Origin: Vitis vinifera
Lineage: Eukaryota; Streptophyta; Magnoliopsida; Vitales; Vitaceae
NCBI RefSeq assembly: GCF_030704535.1
Contig: NC_081808.1
Coordinates: 25,717,501 to 25,781,500, forward strand
DNA: 64,000 nt
Direction of reading: 5' to 3'
Shown here: piece after piece, positions 12,170 to 24,000 of the stretch
Layout: each line of letters begins with the position of its first letter
Position numbering within the stretch: position 1 is the first letter of the stretch
The notes under the pieces: model-generated
Databases searched by the model: none
Told to the model about the DNA's origin: nothing
What the model saw: only the letters and a program-made list of their open reading frames with translations
Translations under genes and position numbers: made by a program

Positions 12170-15100
12170 GTAAGCATGCACTTTTAAGTCTCTTCCAGTT
12201 CACGTATTCAATTCCATCGACTCCCTAAATGAGCCTTTTAATCAGAGCAGATGAAAAGATTAATAAACGAAGAGCCCGATAGTAAATGCTTGATTGACTT
12301 TGACTTTCACGTGTTCCACATGGAGAATTGGTAAGGGAGGTGGAGATCAGATATTTGAAGAGCTTTTTGTTTTTCTAGTTAGGAGCAGTGGGAATATTGG
12401 GGCTTGTGGATCAAAGTTGAAGACTTTTTGTGTTGGCCATGGCCTCTACTTTAATTAATGCTCTGGGCATCTCTAGCTCTACACAAGTACAATCCATGCG
12501 TAGAATATTATAAATATGCCTTCATCCAACTGGTTCATTTCTTAGAAGGTCGCAGTATATGTTCCATTTAATAATTTAAAAAATATTATATTATAAATTA
12601 AATAATTCACAAGTTTTATTAAAAATCTTTAACGTGCGAGGCCATCACAATACTCAATAGAAGGTAACGGGCATCATTAAATCCTCTAGTCATAGCCACT
12701 TAATTATTATCACTTAAAAAAGCTTTTTATGAATGACCCTTTTGTCAGACGAGTTTTTAGACTTTTAGTCATATTTGACGGGCATGGTTCAAAATTTCCT
12801 TGACGAGTCCTATTCTGTGATAATTAACGGCCACCATGAGATTCAGCTCCCCCTTTTTTTAGTTATATTGCTGTTTGATTTTTCAAATATAATTTTATGT
12901 TTTAACTTTTAAAAAGAAAGAAAAGCAATAGTCAGAGGCCCTGAGCTTTTGGTTCTCAAACCAATCACACGTACACGTTTTTCACAGGAGAGCCAGGCTG
13001 GATCCTTCCTTGGACCTCGGATCCTATTTGAGGGTGGAGTGACAGTGACACCAACCTTTGTTTTATAAAAGTAGAACTCAGAAGTCTTTAATCTTTATGG
13101 ACTGGACAGGGCTGTCATCTTAGTGTTCATACGTGTTTATATTATGGAAGCTTTCTTCTTGTTTACATTTTCTTTTATCATTTTCGTGTCTCTCCTCTCA
13201 CCACAATTTCTCTCCACATCTATCAGAAACACACAAAATATCTATGACATTGCTTGCAGTTTATAGGTTTGGTAATGGACTAATGGGTATGGTCCCTGTA
13301 GACTGTAGCTGCATGCATGGACCCGACAAAGCTTCGTCTCCTATTGGTTCGTTCTGGTGACCCCAACTCCTGCTCCCATCACACATGCCTACTTTCTTTC
13401 AATCAAATTGCCTCCAGCCTAACAAGGATCAGGATGAAGAATTAGCCTCTGAGGATATGAACAGGCTTACTCTCCACCTAATCATGATTACTTGACTTGA
13501 CTTTGGTTGGACCCATGGTTATCTTGTTAGGGGATGATAATAGTAGTTTTTTTTTTTGCATTCACCTTCTCTCGTCCGGTGTTCTTTCCTTTAAAACAAT
13601 CTTCTCATTTTTTTTTTTCATTTTTTTTTTCATTTTTAACATAAAAAAAAAAAAGAAGTTAATTTCACTCACTTTTCCACTAATTTAATTTTTTTTTTTA
13701 ATATTTGTATTATTTTGGATGAGAAAAAATAACACAGAAAAATAATATAAATGATATTCAATAAAATTTAAAATCAATAGGGACTCGATGACATGAATAA
13801 AATCAACCCAATAAACAATCTAATTTTCAAAAGAATTAAATTATAAAAATTTCTAATATTTATTTATAAATTGTATTTAAAAAAATGTGAATATTAAAAT
13901 GATAAGAGCAGGGAGCGAAGGGATGGATCCTGGAAGCTGCATCGTTGCCATCCTAATCTTATCGACAGGCATAGGGGCACATTAACCAATGGTCAGTCAG
14001 AGACTCAGAATTGCTTCAAACTACCGCCACATTTATATTGGAGAGGCCGTCTCGTTGGTGGGCCAAGCCGCCAAGTAGGGCAACGAAGTCAGACGGTCTA
14101 GTGGGTAATGATAAGATCTACTTTGGCGTGGCCTTCGGCCGGACCGGAGGCCTTGTGGGTAGGACTGGGTCCCAGAAAGTCCTTTAGGTTGTTAAAAAAA
14201 AAAGGCAAAGAACGATGATGGTTTCTAGTGTGTGTGGTGGGGTGTGAAATGGTTATCGCCGTTGATCATTAATTATAATTATAATTAATGTTTCCACATT
14301 TTGCACGAGGGTGGACCTGCTGGCTTTATGTGGCTGTCCTTCTCCCAGCTTATGTCATTGCCAGAATGCTCCCTCCTCCTCCCCCGCGGTTTGTGTAATT
14401 TAAATTTTACGATACAATCATAAATGGAATGCCGAATGCTACTAGTTTTAATTTTTTTATCAATTTATTTTGCCAATCATATCTTACAAACCATCTTCCC
14501 ACATGCACTGTCTTCACATTGAAAGAGAAGAGACCTATTTGAGTTAAGTTTCTTCCCATCTTTAAATAATATTTTTAATATTTGAGTTAAGTTTTTCTCA
14601 GTTGTGATTACAAAAATATAAGTATATAACAAAATATAAAAATGGATCTGCTTTGATCGTATCACCAGACACTAATCTTGAAGAATAAGATGATTTGATG
14701 ATTATTTTTATTTATTTTTTCTTTTCTAGATGGGAGCATGAAAAAACCCGTGTTGAATAAAATTGACATAAGGAATTTTAAAAATACTATGGAGTATGGA
14801 CCATATCAATCATTTAAAATAATACTCATGGATAGAAAAAATGAAATCCGATTACTATTTCTTAGGTATAAAGCAAAAGTGACGTACGTATATAGACCCA
14901 AACACAAACCATGCAAGGAAGGTAGATGTAAGGAAGGTCATAATGATCAATGAATCAAAGTTATACCTAAATTCTTTATTTCAATAAAATTCTTAAATAA
15001 TAATAAATTTTTAAAAATTAGTAATTAGAAAATGATAAGGATTAAAAAAGATAGATGAACTCTCTTAAGAGAAAATATATATATATATATATATTTATAT

Positions 15101-15655
15101 AAAATTAAAATAACAAAAATATAACAATTATAAATTTTGATGTAAATACTAAATATATCATTTCTTAGGTTTAAAGCAAAAGAAATGTGGATAGACGGAG
15201 ACCCAAAGAATTTACAGCAAGTTTACAGGCATCAAAACTGAAAAGGGAGGTAACTAATAATGGGAATGCTATTGTGGGCACCAGCTGCTAAAAAGTAGAT
15301 TCAAACGGGAAAGCAAATAACAAAAAAGATAAATGGATGTGAACAAAGGGCCCTGCTGACTGTGCATGTCATTTTCTGGCATATGTTGAAAACCTTCCTA
15401 GTTGGGCGCTTGGGATGATATGAATTACGCGGTTTGTCCATGTATATCGGCCCTCCAGTTATCACAACCATGTCTTCCTTCTTTTGTTTTCAAAATCGTA
15501 GCACCCTTAATCAATAAACATAATGGATAAACGACAAAAGCATATGACTCCACCTAAACTTTACGTAACAAATTTCTTCACCTCCCCCTTGGGGGGCGAC
15601 GCTAGGTTCCGTGAACTGGAATCTGGGTGTATGTATTTGACTGGTGGGTGGGAAA

Positions 15656-15672
15656 TTCCCATATTTATATGA
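15656..15672 (+). promoter_or_regulatory. Probable core promoter (TATA box) of PILS copy C
   Basis: The same 17-bp block TTCCCATATTTATATGA occurs upstream of copy B. The TATA core ATATTTATAT at 15661-15670 is 52 bp before the ATG at 15723. Copy D has no matching block at its start. Confidence 0.6.
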
Positions 15673-15722
15673 GCAACGCTTGTTGGCGTAGGAGTGTGTA
15701 GAGAAGAGGATAGTACTTGAGA

Positions 15723-16093
15723 ATGGGGCTTCTAGACTTGTTCTTTGTTGCTTCAATGCCGGTTATCAAAGTTCTGTTGGTCACCGCAGTTGGTTCATTT
15801 ATTGCCTTGGATCGTTTTGACATATTTGGGGAGAATGTCAGGAAGCAACTAAATACAGTAAGTTGTTTCTTCTTTCTTCCTCCATGTTTGTAGTTTCAAG
15901 TTTTCTGTGCTTTAATTTGATTTCTTCTTTTAAATTTTGTCGTCAGATTGTGTTCTTTGTACTCAATCCTGCACTTGTGTGTATCAACCTGGCTAACACA
16001 GTTACTTTTGAGAGCGTTGTCTTGCTGTGAGTAACCCTTTTCATGGAGTTTTTTTTTTTTTTTCCTTTTCTCTTTTCTTCCCTTTTCTTTGTG

Positions 16094-16135
<42 letters not shown>

Positions 16136-19070
16136 TAATGTTCTCTATTCTCTTCAGTTTATTCATGCTTGTATTACTTTTGTGAATGCAGGTGGTTCAT
16201 GCCATTCAACATCCTTATAACTTTTGTGATTGGCTCAGCACTTGGATGGTTGCTTGTCAAATTAACCAGAGCTCCTCAACATCTCAGGGGTCTTGTGTTG
16301 GGTTGTTGTGCTGCTGGTACTTGTCTTTGCGTAATTTCGTTTGACTTTGATATAGATGAAAATGGAGAATTGAGAATGTTTTTGGGTCAATTCGAGCAGG
16401 AAACTTGGGCAACTTGCCTTTGATTATTGTCCCAGCAGTATGTAGAGAGAAAGGCAGTCCATTTGGAGCACCTGATGTTTGTCATACATATGGAATGGCC
16501 TACGCTTCACTTTCCATGGCGGTAAGGTCTTTTGTTTGCTTCATCTGGCATTTATGAATAATACCCACATATAATTGATACCAATACATTCATGTGTTTG
16601 TGTGTCCATTGTCAACGCTAATTTGATGGTTATATTGTCTGACAAAGACAACAAATTACTTGTCTGTATATTGCAGATTGGAGCTATTTACTTATGGTCT
16701 TATGTTTACAACATTGTGCGGGTTTCCTCCGTCGGGACAACAGAAGTTATCAACATAGAAGACGATTCCCCAGCCAAGATGAGGGAACCACTTCTTGACT
16801 CAAAAGATTGTTCCATCTCTGTAGACTATGCAGATCAACTGACGCTTCCTTACACTCAGTCTGAAGAAAACTTGAAGGTTGTTTCCCATCTTTCTATTTT
16901 GCAGAAATTTGATTTTTTGTGATGCTTTCCTTTGATTATGAAACAATGAAGGGTGATAGTAAAAAGGGAAAATGTTAAGTAACTTCAGTGATTCAGACTA
17001 TCAAATATGTATGATGAGATTTGAGTAGTTAAACAAGGGCATTTAATCTCACAAACAAATGGGCCTAGGGTGCAAATAATGGCATGTAAAATTGTATTCA
17101 TGAGACACTACCTTATTGGTGGTGCCTAGACCCTAGTAAAAAGTAGTGGTGTAACATCTCTGGATCTCCACAGATGATGACTATTGTAGTTCTCATTTTG
17201 GGTTTTTATTATTTCCTCCTTCAACCGTCTGTCATTTAGATTATGTTTATGTTGGATTGTTGCCCATCCTTCTAAATCAACTAAACTAAGTCCTATTCCA
17301 ACCAAAGAGAGGAGGGTGACAGCAAAATGTTGCGCTGGTCAAATTTTTATTGTCATCAGGCCTTTTCTTACTACCTTGATTGATGTTGCTGTTGTGTTAC
17401 AACAGAAAATCGTTTGTACTTGTGAAACATAATCTCATGCCTGCATGTAATCATTTTGTAAATGCATATCTGAAACTAATGGCTAAGGGAAGATGGTAAT
17501 GTACTGCCTATTTATCGTTTATTGTAGAAGAATTAAAGGCAGCAACAGAAATTTAATCATTTTTAGAGTTTGATATTGACAGGTGACAACCGCAGATAAG
17601 GTGAAGCGATTCTTGAGGATGCTTTCAAGAGAGATCAATATTCAGGCATTGTTAGCACCTTCAACTACTGGAGCGGTACTCTCTTAAAGCCTGTAACCCA
17701 CTTCTCTTTGAATTGTCAAGATGTACATTGTTTTCCTTTTGCTGACCACATTTAATAGTTAGGGATATATTTTTCTGTGTGTTCACCAAGATATTTCCTT
17801 AATTTGGGGGCCATTCTGCGCCACATATATATATGTGGATGTGGTCGACTGAATGATTCTCCTACTGTAGAGATCATTTTGGCCTGTTACAGATGCATCA
17901 GGTTTGGCCTCTTCCACATGCATCAAGAGTGGTCCCATTGCATTATGGCTGGTGTACGATCTGCTGAAATGTAAATGGAAACTCCTATTCATTTTAAAAA
18001 CATGTGCCCGATCACAAGAAAAAAAAATCATTTGAGTAATGATGTTCGACGTTTGATGTTTATGCAAAACAGTCCTGCAGAGGGATCTAAGACCTAAAAT
18101 ACTTGAATGTTTTCTTGTATAGATTCTTGGGTTTATCATTGGAATGGTTCCTCAGCTTCGGAAGTTACTGATTGGAAGTACTGCCCCTCTTCGCGTTCTA
18201 CAAGATTCCACTTCTATGCTGGGGTATGTATCCCACCTGTATCCTCAGTTTAAGCTCCTGTTAAGTCGGGCCCTTATTAGGTGTTTTATCCCATGTTTTA
18301 GCCAAGACATTTTAAGTTTAGACCCTGAAAATCATATTTGGGAAATGGAGAGAAAGTGTTTTTTTTTTTTTGCTTTCTCTTTGCATGGATCAATTCCAAC
18401 TTCTTTAACAAATTGTTCATAGCTTTTTTTTTCTTTTCTTTTTTTTCGAGGGTGTGTTTGATAACAAGGTTCTCAATCCCTTAATTATCTCTACATAATA
18501 TTTGCAGGGATGCAGCCATTCCAGCTCTCACCCTGATCATGGGGGGAAACCTTCTTAAAGGTAGTCATGGATTTGATTTAATTCCTGTCAAGTTTATCTG
18601 GTACACCGTTATCTCATATTGGCAAAATAGAGTATTCACGGGATGCCATGGTGGTGCTTTTCAATTTCAGGTTTAAAGGGCTCAGGAATTCGGGCCTCAC
18701 TCCTTATTGGAATCATAGTAGTCCGGTATATATTCCTGCCTCTGTTGGGCATTGCCATTGTTAAAGGCGCAGTCCAACTTGGTCTGGTGAACCCAGATCC
18801 CTTGTATCAGTTTGTCCTTCTATTACAATATGCACTTCCGCCAGCCATGAACATAGGTATGGAAATACACCTGAAACATAATTCTATTATAATTTGGGTG
18901 TTGATAGAAAAAGGATTAATTAGAGGCAGTTGTGTAATGTGGCAGGCACAATCACGCAGCTGTTTGGAGCAGGCGAGAGCGAATGTTCTGTCATCATGCT
19001 GTGGACATATGCCTTGGCGTCAGTTGCCCTCACGCTTTGGTCCACCTTGTTCATGTGGCTTGTAGCTTGA
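15723..19070 (+). CDS. PILS: PIN-LIKES (PILS) auxin transport facilitator, copy C, complete
   Basis: Ten exons: 15723-15857, 15947-16026, 16192-16316, 16400-16521, 16677-16877, 17583-17675, 18123-18223, 18508-18560, 18671-18856, 18946-19070. They join into 1221 bp, 406 aa, with GT-AG introns and no stop. The start ATG gives MGLLDLFFVASMPVIKVLLL. The same landmarks as copy B are present: FFVLNPAL, LLWFMPFNIL, TRAPQHLRGLVLG, IVPAVCREKGSPFGAPDVC, LWSYVYNIVRV, LLAPSTTGAI, GGNLLKGLKGSG and ECSVIMLWTYAL. The central loop holds an acidic stretch and REPLLDSKD. The role is intracellular auxin transport at the ER, inferred from the family. Introns are more compact than in copy B. Intron 2 contains a 39-G run. 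The final residue is A rather than S. Confidence 0.93.
16095..16133. repeat. G39 homopolymer in intron 2 of PILS copy C
   Basis: Thirty-nine consecutive G bases follow a T- and C-rich stretch, about 60 bp before the exon 3 acceptor. Such a run could fold as a quadruplex in RNA or DNA. It is also a place where read length or assembly is unreliable, so the true length is uncertain. Confidence 0.85.
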
Positions 19071-19715
19071 TGTGCATTTGCACTGCAGTCCTTGATATCA
19101 TATTGATGATTGATGCAGACATCTACAGCTCAATCACAGTGGCATAGTATGTGTGTTCATGGGCGCCTTGCCCAATGCTCATCCATATTCCATCATCACT
19201 CAAAGAAGCCAAGTAGAAAGTTCTGAATCTAATCTGACATAGACATGTCAGATGTGTCCCCCAAAATTGTATTATTAATTACTTGTAGTCATTCATATAT
19301 TTTTATTATTTATTTATTTATTTATTTATCAACCTTTTCTTATCACATAAAAAAGAGAAGGCTTGGAGTGATGTCATGTAAGGGTAATATTTTTGTTGGC
19401 TAAATGAATATTTATTTATTTATTTTTCTGAGTTTGATTTCTTTGTTTTTTCCCACAATGCATTTGGACTTTGGAGGATCTATAAGCAATTTTTTAAATG
19501 TAGTGAGAGGTTTTGCACTTGTTTAACTATTTCTTTTCAAAGAATTTATGACTTGAAAATGAATTTTACATGAAAGTTAAAAAAAAAAAAGGATATTTCT
19601 TAGAAAAAGAATATTTTAATTTATTTGGTGTGTAATAAGATTTTTGCAATATCAATATAATTTTTTGAAAATTATAATTTTTGCTTCAGTTTCAATTTAT
19701 AACTAAAAATAAAAT
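19071..19715. other. 3' flank of PILS copy C
   Basis: This stretch holds the 3' UTR region of copy C and then AT-rich sequence with a TTTA microsatellite near 19305-19330. No coding region or transposon end was seen before 19716. Confidence 0.5.
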
Positions 19716-20200
19716 TGTTGGAACCCATTAGATATTGATAATATTTTTATTAAAAATAAAAAATTTATTGTATTATCTTTTTCAATATAATAACAAACCT
19801 ATTTATAATAAATTAATCATACTTGTAATAAGACTCCAATTTAGACTAAAAGTCTTAGTTAACATGAAAAACCTAAATAAATAACAATTCTCAATATTTA
19901 TCCAATTCTTAAACTTATTCTAATTTGATAAGTTAGATTATTATTTCAACAGTATTTGTAAAGTCACACCAAACATTATCTTCAGCTTTTCGAACACTTC
20001 CATCTTTAATGATTTGGTAAAAATATCTGTAACTTGATTTTCTAATATACAAAATTTAAGTTCAATATCTTGATTTTTCACAAGTTTTCTAATATAATGA
20101 AATTTGATGTTTACGTGTTTATTTTTAAAACATCAAATTCTTTATCAATGCAATAGTAAACTTATTATCACATAAAATCTTTTCATGAATATATATATAT
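19716..20200 (-). mobile_element. Truncated Ty1/Copia fragment: 3' LTR and end of RNase H
   Basis: An LTR-like block runs from TGTTGGAACCC at 19716 to TTATTTCAACA at 19951 (236 bp, TG...CA). To its right, reading leftward on the minus strand, about 245 bp encode a broken Copia RNase H end with a CDNKFTIAL-like motif. The polarity (pol end next to the LTR) makes the LTR the 3' LTR of a minus-strand element. The rest is missing; the fragment stops at an AT dinucleotide run at about 20187-20214. Confidence 0.6.
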
Positions 20201-20416
20201 ATATATATATATATTCATAAATAAATAAAACGGAGGTGATTCCAATTTTCCAAGTTCTATTTTGTAACAAAACTAGTGCGGACCAAGCGTCTTAAAAAGG
20301 GGGAAACCCGACCACCTCCCAGTACAAAGCCTAAAAGCAAGCCCAGCCCATAAGAGAATCAAGTACGTGAACATTGAACAACGACTCTCTTTCTGGTTGC
20401 GGAATGCGGAGGAGCT

Positions 20417-20669
20417 TGTTGGAATATCCAAAATATGATAGATGAATTAGAATTAAAGTCATAAGTAGCCAAACAGAATTCATCTAACTAATGTCAGTTA
20501 AATTAGTTATGCCAGTTGTCAATACTTAACAGTTTTATTGATCCATTTTAAGTGTATAAATAGACCTCACCTGTACAGTTTTATTTCATCTAAATGTAAG
20601 GAGAATTTTTGTTTCAATACACGTTTAAGTACTCCTCTGTTTTCCTTTGCAATTTTGCATATCTTCACA
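20417..20669 (+). mobile_element. Probable solo LTR (Copia-like)
   Basis: A 253-bp block starts TGTTGGAATATCC and ends ATCTTCACA, with a TATA box (TGTATAAATAGA, about 20553-20564) placed as in plant LTR promoters. The flanks are GAGCT on the left (20412-20416) and GAGTT on the right (20670-20674), a possible 5-bp target duplication with one mismatch. No internal retroviral sequence adjoins it. The orientation is taken from the TATA box. Confidence 0.5.
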
Positions 20670-20867
20670 GAGTTGGTGGATACGAAAACGTGGCACTCCG
20701 CATGCTCACGACCCCCATCCATTCTTCTCTCTTTTCATCGGTATTTCTTTCTCCTCAATGGCTCATTTTCTTCTTCTATCAACTTTTGGCCGGAATCTCT
20801 TCATTGCATGTCGGTTTTTTTTTTTTTTTTTTTTTTTCGGAAATTGAAACAATAGGTGCTTGAATAA

Positions 20868-20930
20868 AGCTTTCTGATGATATTGTATAAGATTTTGAAG
20901 GAGATATTCATTGGGGAATTATGTATAAGC
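20868..20930 (+). pseudogene. Degenerate copy of the small coding segment found downstream of PILS B
   Basis: The stretch with AAGCTTTCTGATGATATTGT and TTCATTGGGGAATTATG aligns by eye to the second segment at 12098-12169. Frame and donor site are both spoiled here (GTAAGC there, TATAAGC here). Its position downstream of PILS C mirrors the original downstream of PILS B, so both were probably carried in one duplicated unit. Confidence 0.4.
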
Positions 20931-21081
20931 ATGACATTTTCTTCTTTTGAATCTCTTCTGTTTCATGGTTTGATCCCAAGATGATTGTTTGGGTAAGCTT
21001 TGTTTTAGTACAGTTCAAAAGAAGCATTGATTTTAATTTCATGTGTTCCCAGAGGAGAATTTCTTGTTAGGAAGGGAAGCC

Positions 21082-24000
21082 TCTTCAAATTGATAAATGA
21101 TAGTTTTTTCATTAATAATTTTTCTCATTCGTTCATGTACAGAGTATATATAGAGGGTAATCGTCATTCTAAGAATGGGAAATAATGATACAAGGAAAGA
21201 ATGATATAAGGAAATAACAACTAATATCCTAATATCTCAACTTTCCTAATATCTCAATATTCATAATATCTCGATATTCCTAATATTTCAACTTTCCTAA
21301 TATCTAAACATTCCTAATATCTCAACACTAAATGATATAAGGAAAGAATGATATAAGGAAAGTATTCCTAATATCTCAACACTCCCCCTCAAGTTGGTGC
21401 ATAGATGTCACACATGCCCAACTTGTCTAAAAATTTTGAGAACACTTGACTTGAGATAGCTTTGGTGAGGATATCGACCAATTGATTTTCTGATCGAATC
21501 TTAGGCAATTCCACAATCTTATCATCCAACTTTTCCTTAATGAAGAATCTATCCACCTCGACATGCTTGTACGATCATGTTGTACTGGATTATAAGCAAT
21601 GTCACATGCGGCTTTATTGTCACAAAACAATCGGATTGGTTGTTGAGATAGGTAACCTAAATCTTGTAAGAGGAGTCTTAGCCATAATGCCTCACAAAGT
21701 CCTAGAGTCATACCTCTAAATTCCGCTTCTGCACTTGAATGGGCGACGACATTCTGCTTCTTACTTTTCCATGTCACAAAATTACCACCTACAAAGGTAA
21801 AGTAACCAGATGTAGATCGCCTATCATCCACTACACCGGCCCAATCAGCATCAGTATATACTTCTATACTCTGATGATCAACATTTTTAGCGAACAAAAT
21901 TCCCTTCCCAGGAGCATTCTTCAAACACCTCAAAATACGCATGACTGCATTCATATGTTGCTCTCCAGGATTATGCATGTATTGACTCACTACACTCAAT
22001 GCATAAGCAAGATCTGGTCTTGTATGAGCTAAGTACATTAATCTCCCCACAAGTCTCTAGTATCTTCCCTTATCGGTTGATACTTGATTAGGCTCAACAC
22101 ACAATTTCAGACCTTCTTCTATTGGTGTATTAATAGGTTGACATCCCGACATTCCAGTCTCCTGTAAAAGATTTAAGGTATACTTTATTTGAGACAGAAA
22201 AATTCCTTCACTTGATCGAGAAACTTCAATCCCAAGAAAGTATTTCAGAGGACCTAGATATTTCATTTCGAATTCTCTAGATAGATAATTTTGCAGAGCT
22301 TTTCTTTCTTCAGGATCATTTCCTGTAACTACCATGTCATCCACATATACGATGAGTGCCGTAATCTTACCATGTTGCTTTTTCAGGAACAAAGTGTGAT
22401 CTGAATTACTTTGACGATAACCAAAAGCTCTCATTGACTTTGTGAACCTTCCAAACCAAGCTCTTGGGGATTGCTTCAATCCATACAATGACTTCTTCAA
22501 TTTGCACACCTTCTGACATTGCTTTTCTGACACCATGCATCCTGGTGGAAGATACATGTATACTTCTTCAGATAACTCGCCATGTAGAAAGACATTTTTC
22601 ACATCGAACTGTTGCAATGACCAATCTAGGTTTGTAGCTAAAGATAGTAATACTCGAACTGTGTTGATCTTAGCTACAGGTGCAAATGTCTCTGTGTAGT
22701 CAATTCCATAAGTTTGAGTGTACCCTTTTGCTACCAGTCTTGCTTTAAATCATTCAATACTACCATCTGCCTTGTACTTCACAGTATAGATCCAACGACA
22801 CCCAACTGGCTTCTTTCCTGATGGACATTCTACGAGTTCCCATGTTTCATTCTTCTGCAATGATTTCATCTCTTTATTCATGACTGTTTTCCACCTTGGA
22901 TCAGTTAAGGCTTCCTGCACACTGTTAGGAATAGCTACAATAAATAATTGATTTACAAATGACTTATTTGATTCAGACAAATGATGGTTAGACACATAGT
23001 TGCTCATGAGATATTTGACTTTGGTAGACAATTCAAGTTCATATGTGGATTTAGGAATACCTTTATTATGACGGTGTGGTAACCGTTTCATGAATGGATC
23101 AGGTTCCAAATTAAGAACACCCTCAGCAGACGACGATTGGTTTGGTATTTCAGTAAAGACATCTTCGGACCCAAATTGTTGACCACTCATATCCAACTCA
23201 CTCGCTTCCTGGTTCACTAGTTCAAATTGTCCAGATTCATCCTCCTCATAGATATGATAATCATAATCGAGAGTCTGAATTTCCTTATGGTACTCCCCCT
23301 AAAGTTCAGACTCAGATGAAAAATACATCGAATTTTCATGAAACACCATATCCATTGTAATAAACATTCGTCGAGTTGGAGGATGGTAACATCGATATCC
23401 CTTTTTGTGCAATGCATATCCAACAAACACACATTGCAATGCATGGGAAGTTAACTTGGTGCGTTGGTGTTTGTGTAGATGCACAAATGCCATGCAACCA
23501 AAAACACGAGGAGGTAGATTTGGGACGGTTGGGGCAACTATGACATTAGTAAGAGCTTGGAGAGGTGTTTGGAAGTTAATTGGGCTAGAAGGTACCCGAT
23601 TGATAAAGTATGTGGCAGATGTGATTGCTTCTCCCCAATAAGATATCGGTATTTTTGCTACTATCAAGGAAGCATGAACAACCTCTAACAAGTGCCAATT
23701 TTTCCGTTCAGCGACTCCATTTTGCTGGGGTGTATTGGAACAAGTAGTCTGATGAATGATGCCATGTTCTTCTAAATACTTTTGAAGATCAGAACTCTGA
23801 TATTCTCCACCATTATCACTACGCAAAACCCGAACCTTTGCATTGTACTGAGTTTCAATCATTTTATGAAAATTTTGAAACAACAAGTTCACTTCATCTT
23901 TGGTCTTCATCAAACATAACCATGTCATTCTGGTACAATCATCAATAAAAGTAACAAACCAACGTGAGCCACTCAAAGTTGGGACTTTGGATGGGCCCCA

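Larger units (their letters stand above)
11374..15655. other. Intergenic DNA between PILS copies B and C
   Basis: About 4.3 kb without a PILS exon. It contains the 3' UTR region of copy B, the small two-exon coding segment at 11851-12169, an AAT microsatellite at about 12066-12090, and then AT-rich DNA with homopolymer runs (about 13540-13750) and an AT dinucleotide run near 15068-15094. I found no transposon protein, LTR pair or RNA gene in 12200-15650. Confidence 0.55.

Noticed and set aside
13497..13688. Phe/Lys-rich open frame
   Set aside because: Produced by T and A homopolymers; no codon structure or domain.
20187..20214. AT dinucleotide palindrome as a hairpin or terminator
   Set aside because: Simple AT microsatellite, common in plant DNA; there is no gene end beside it.
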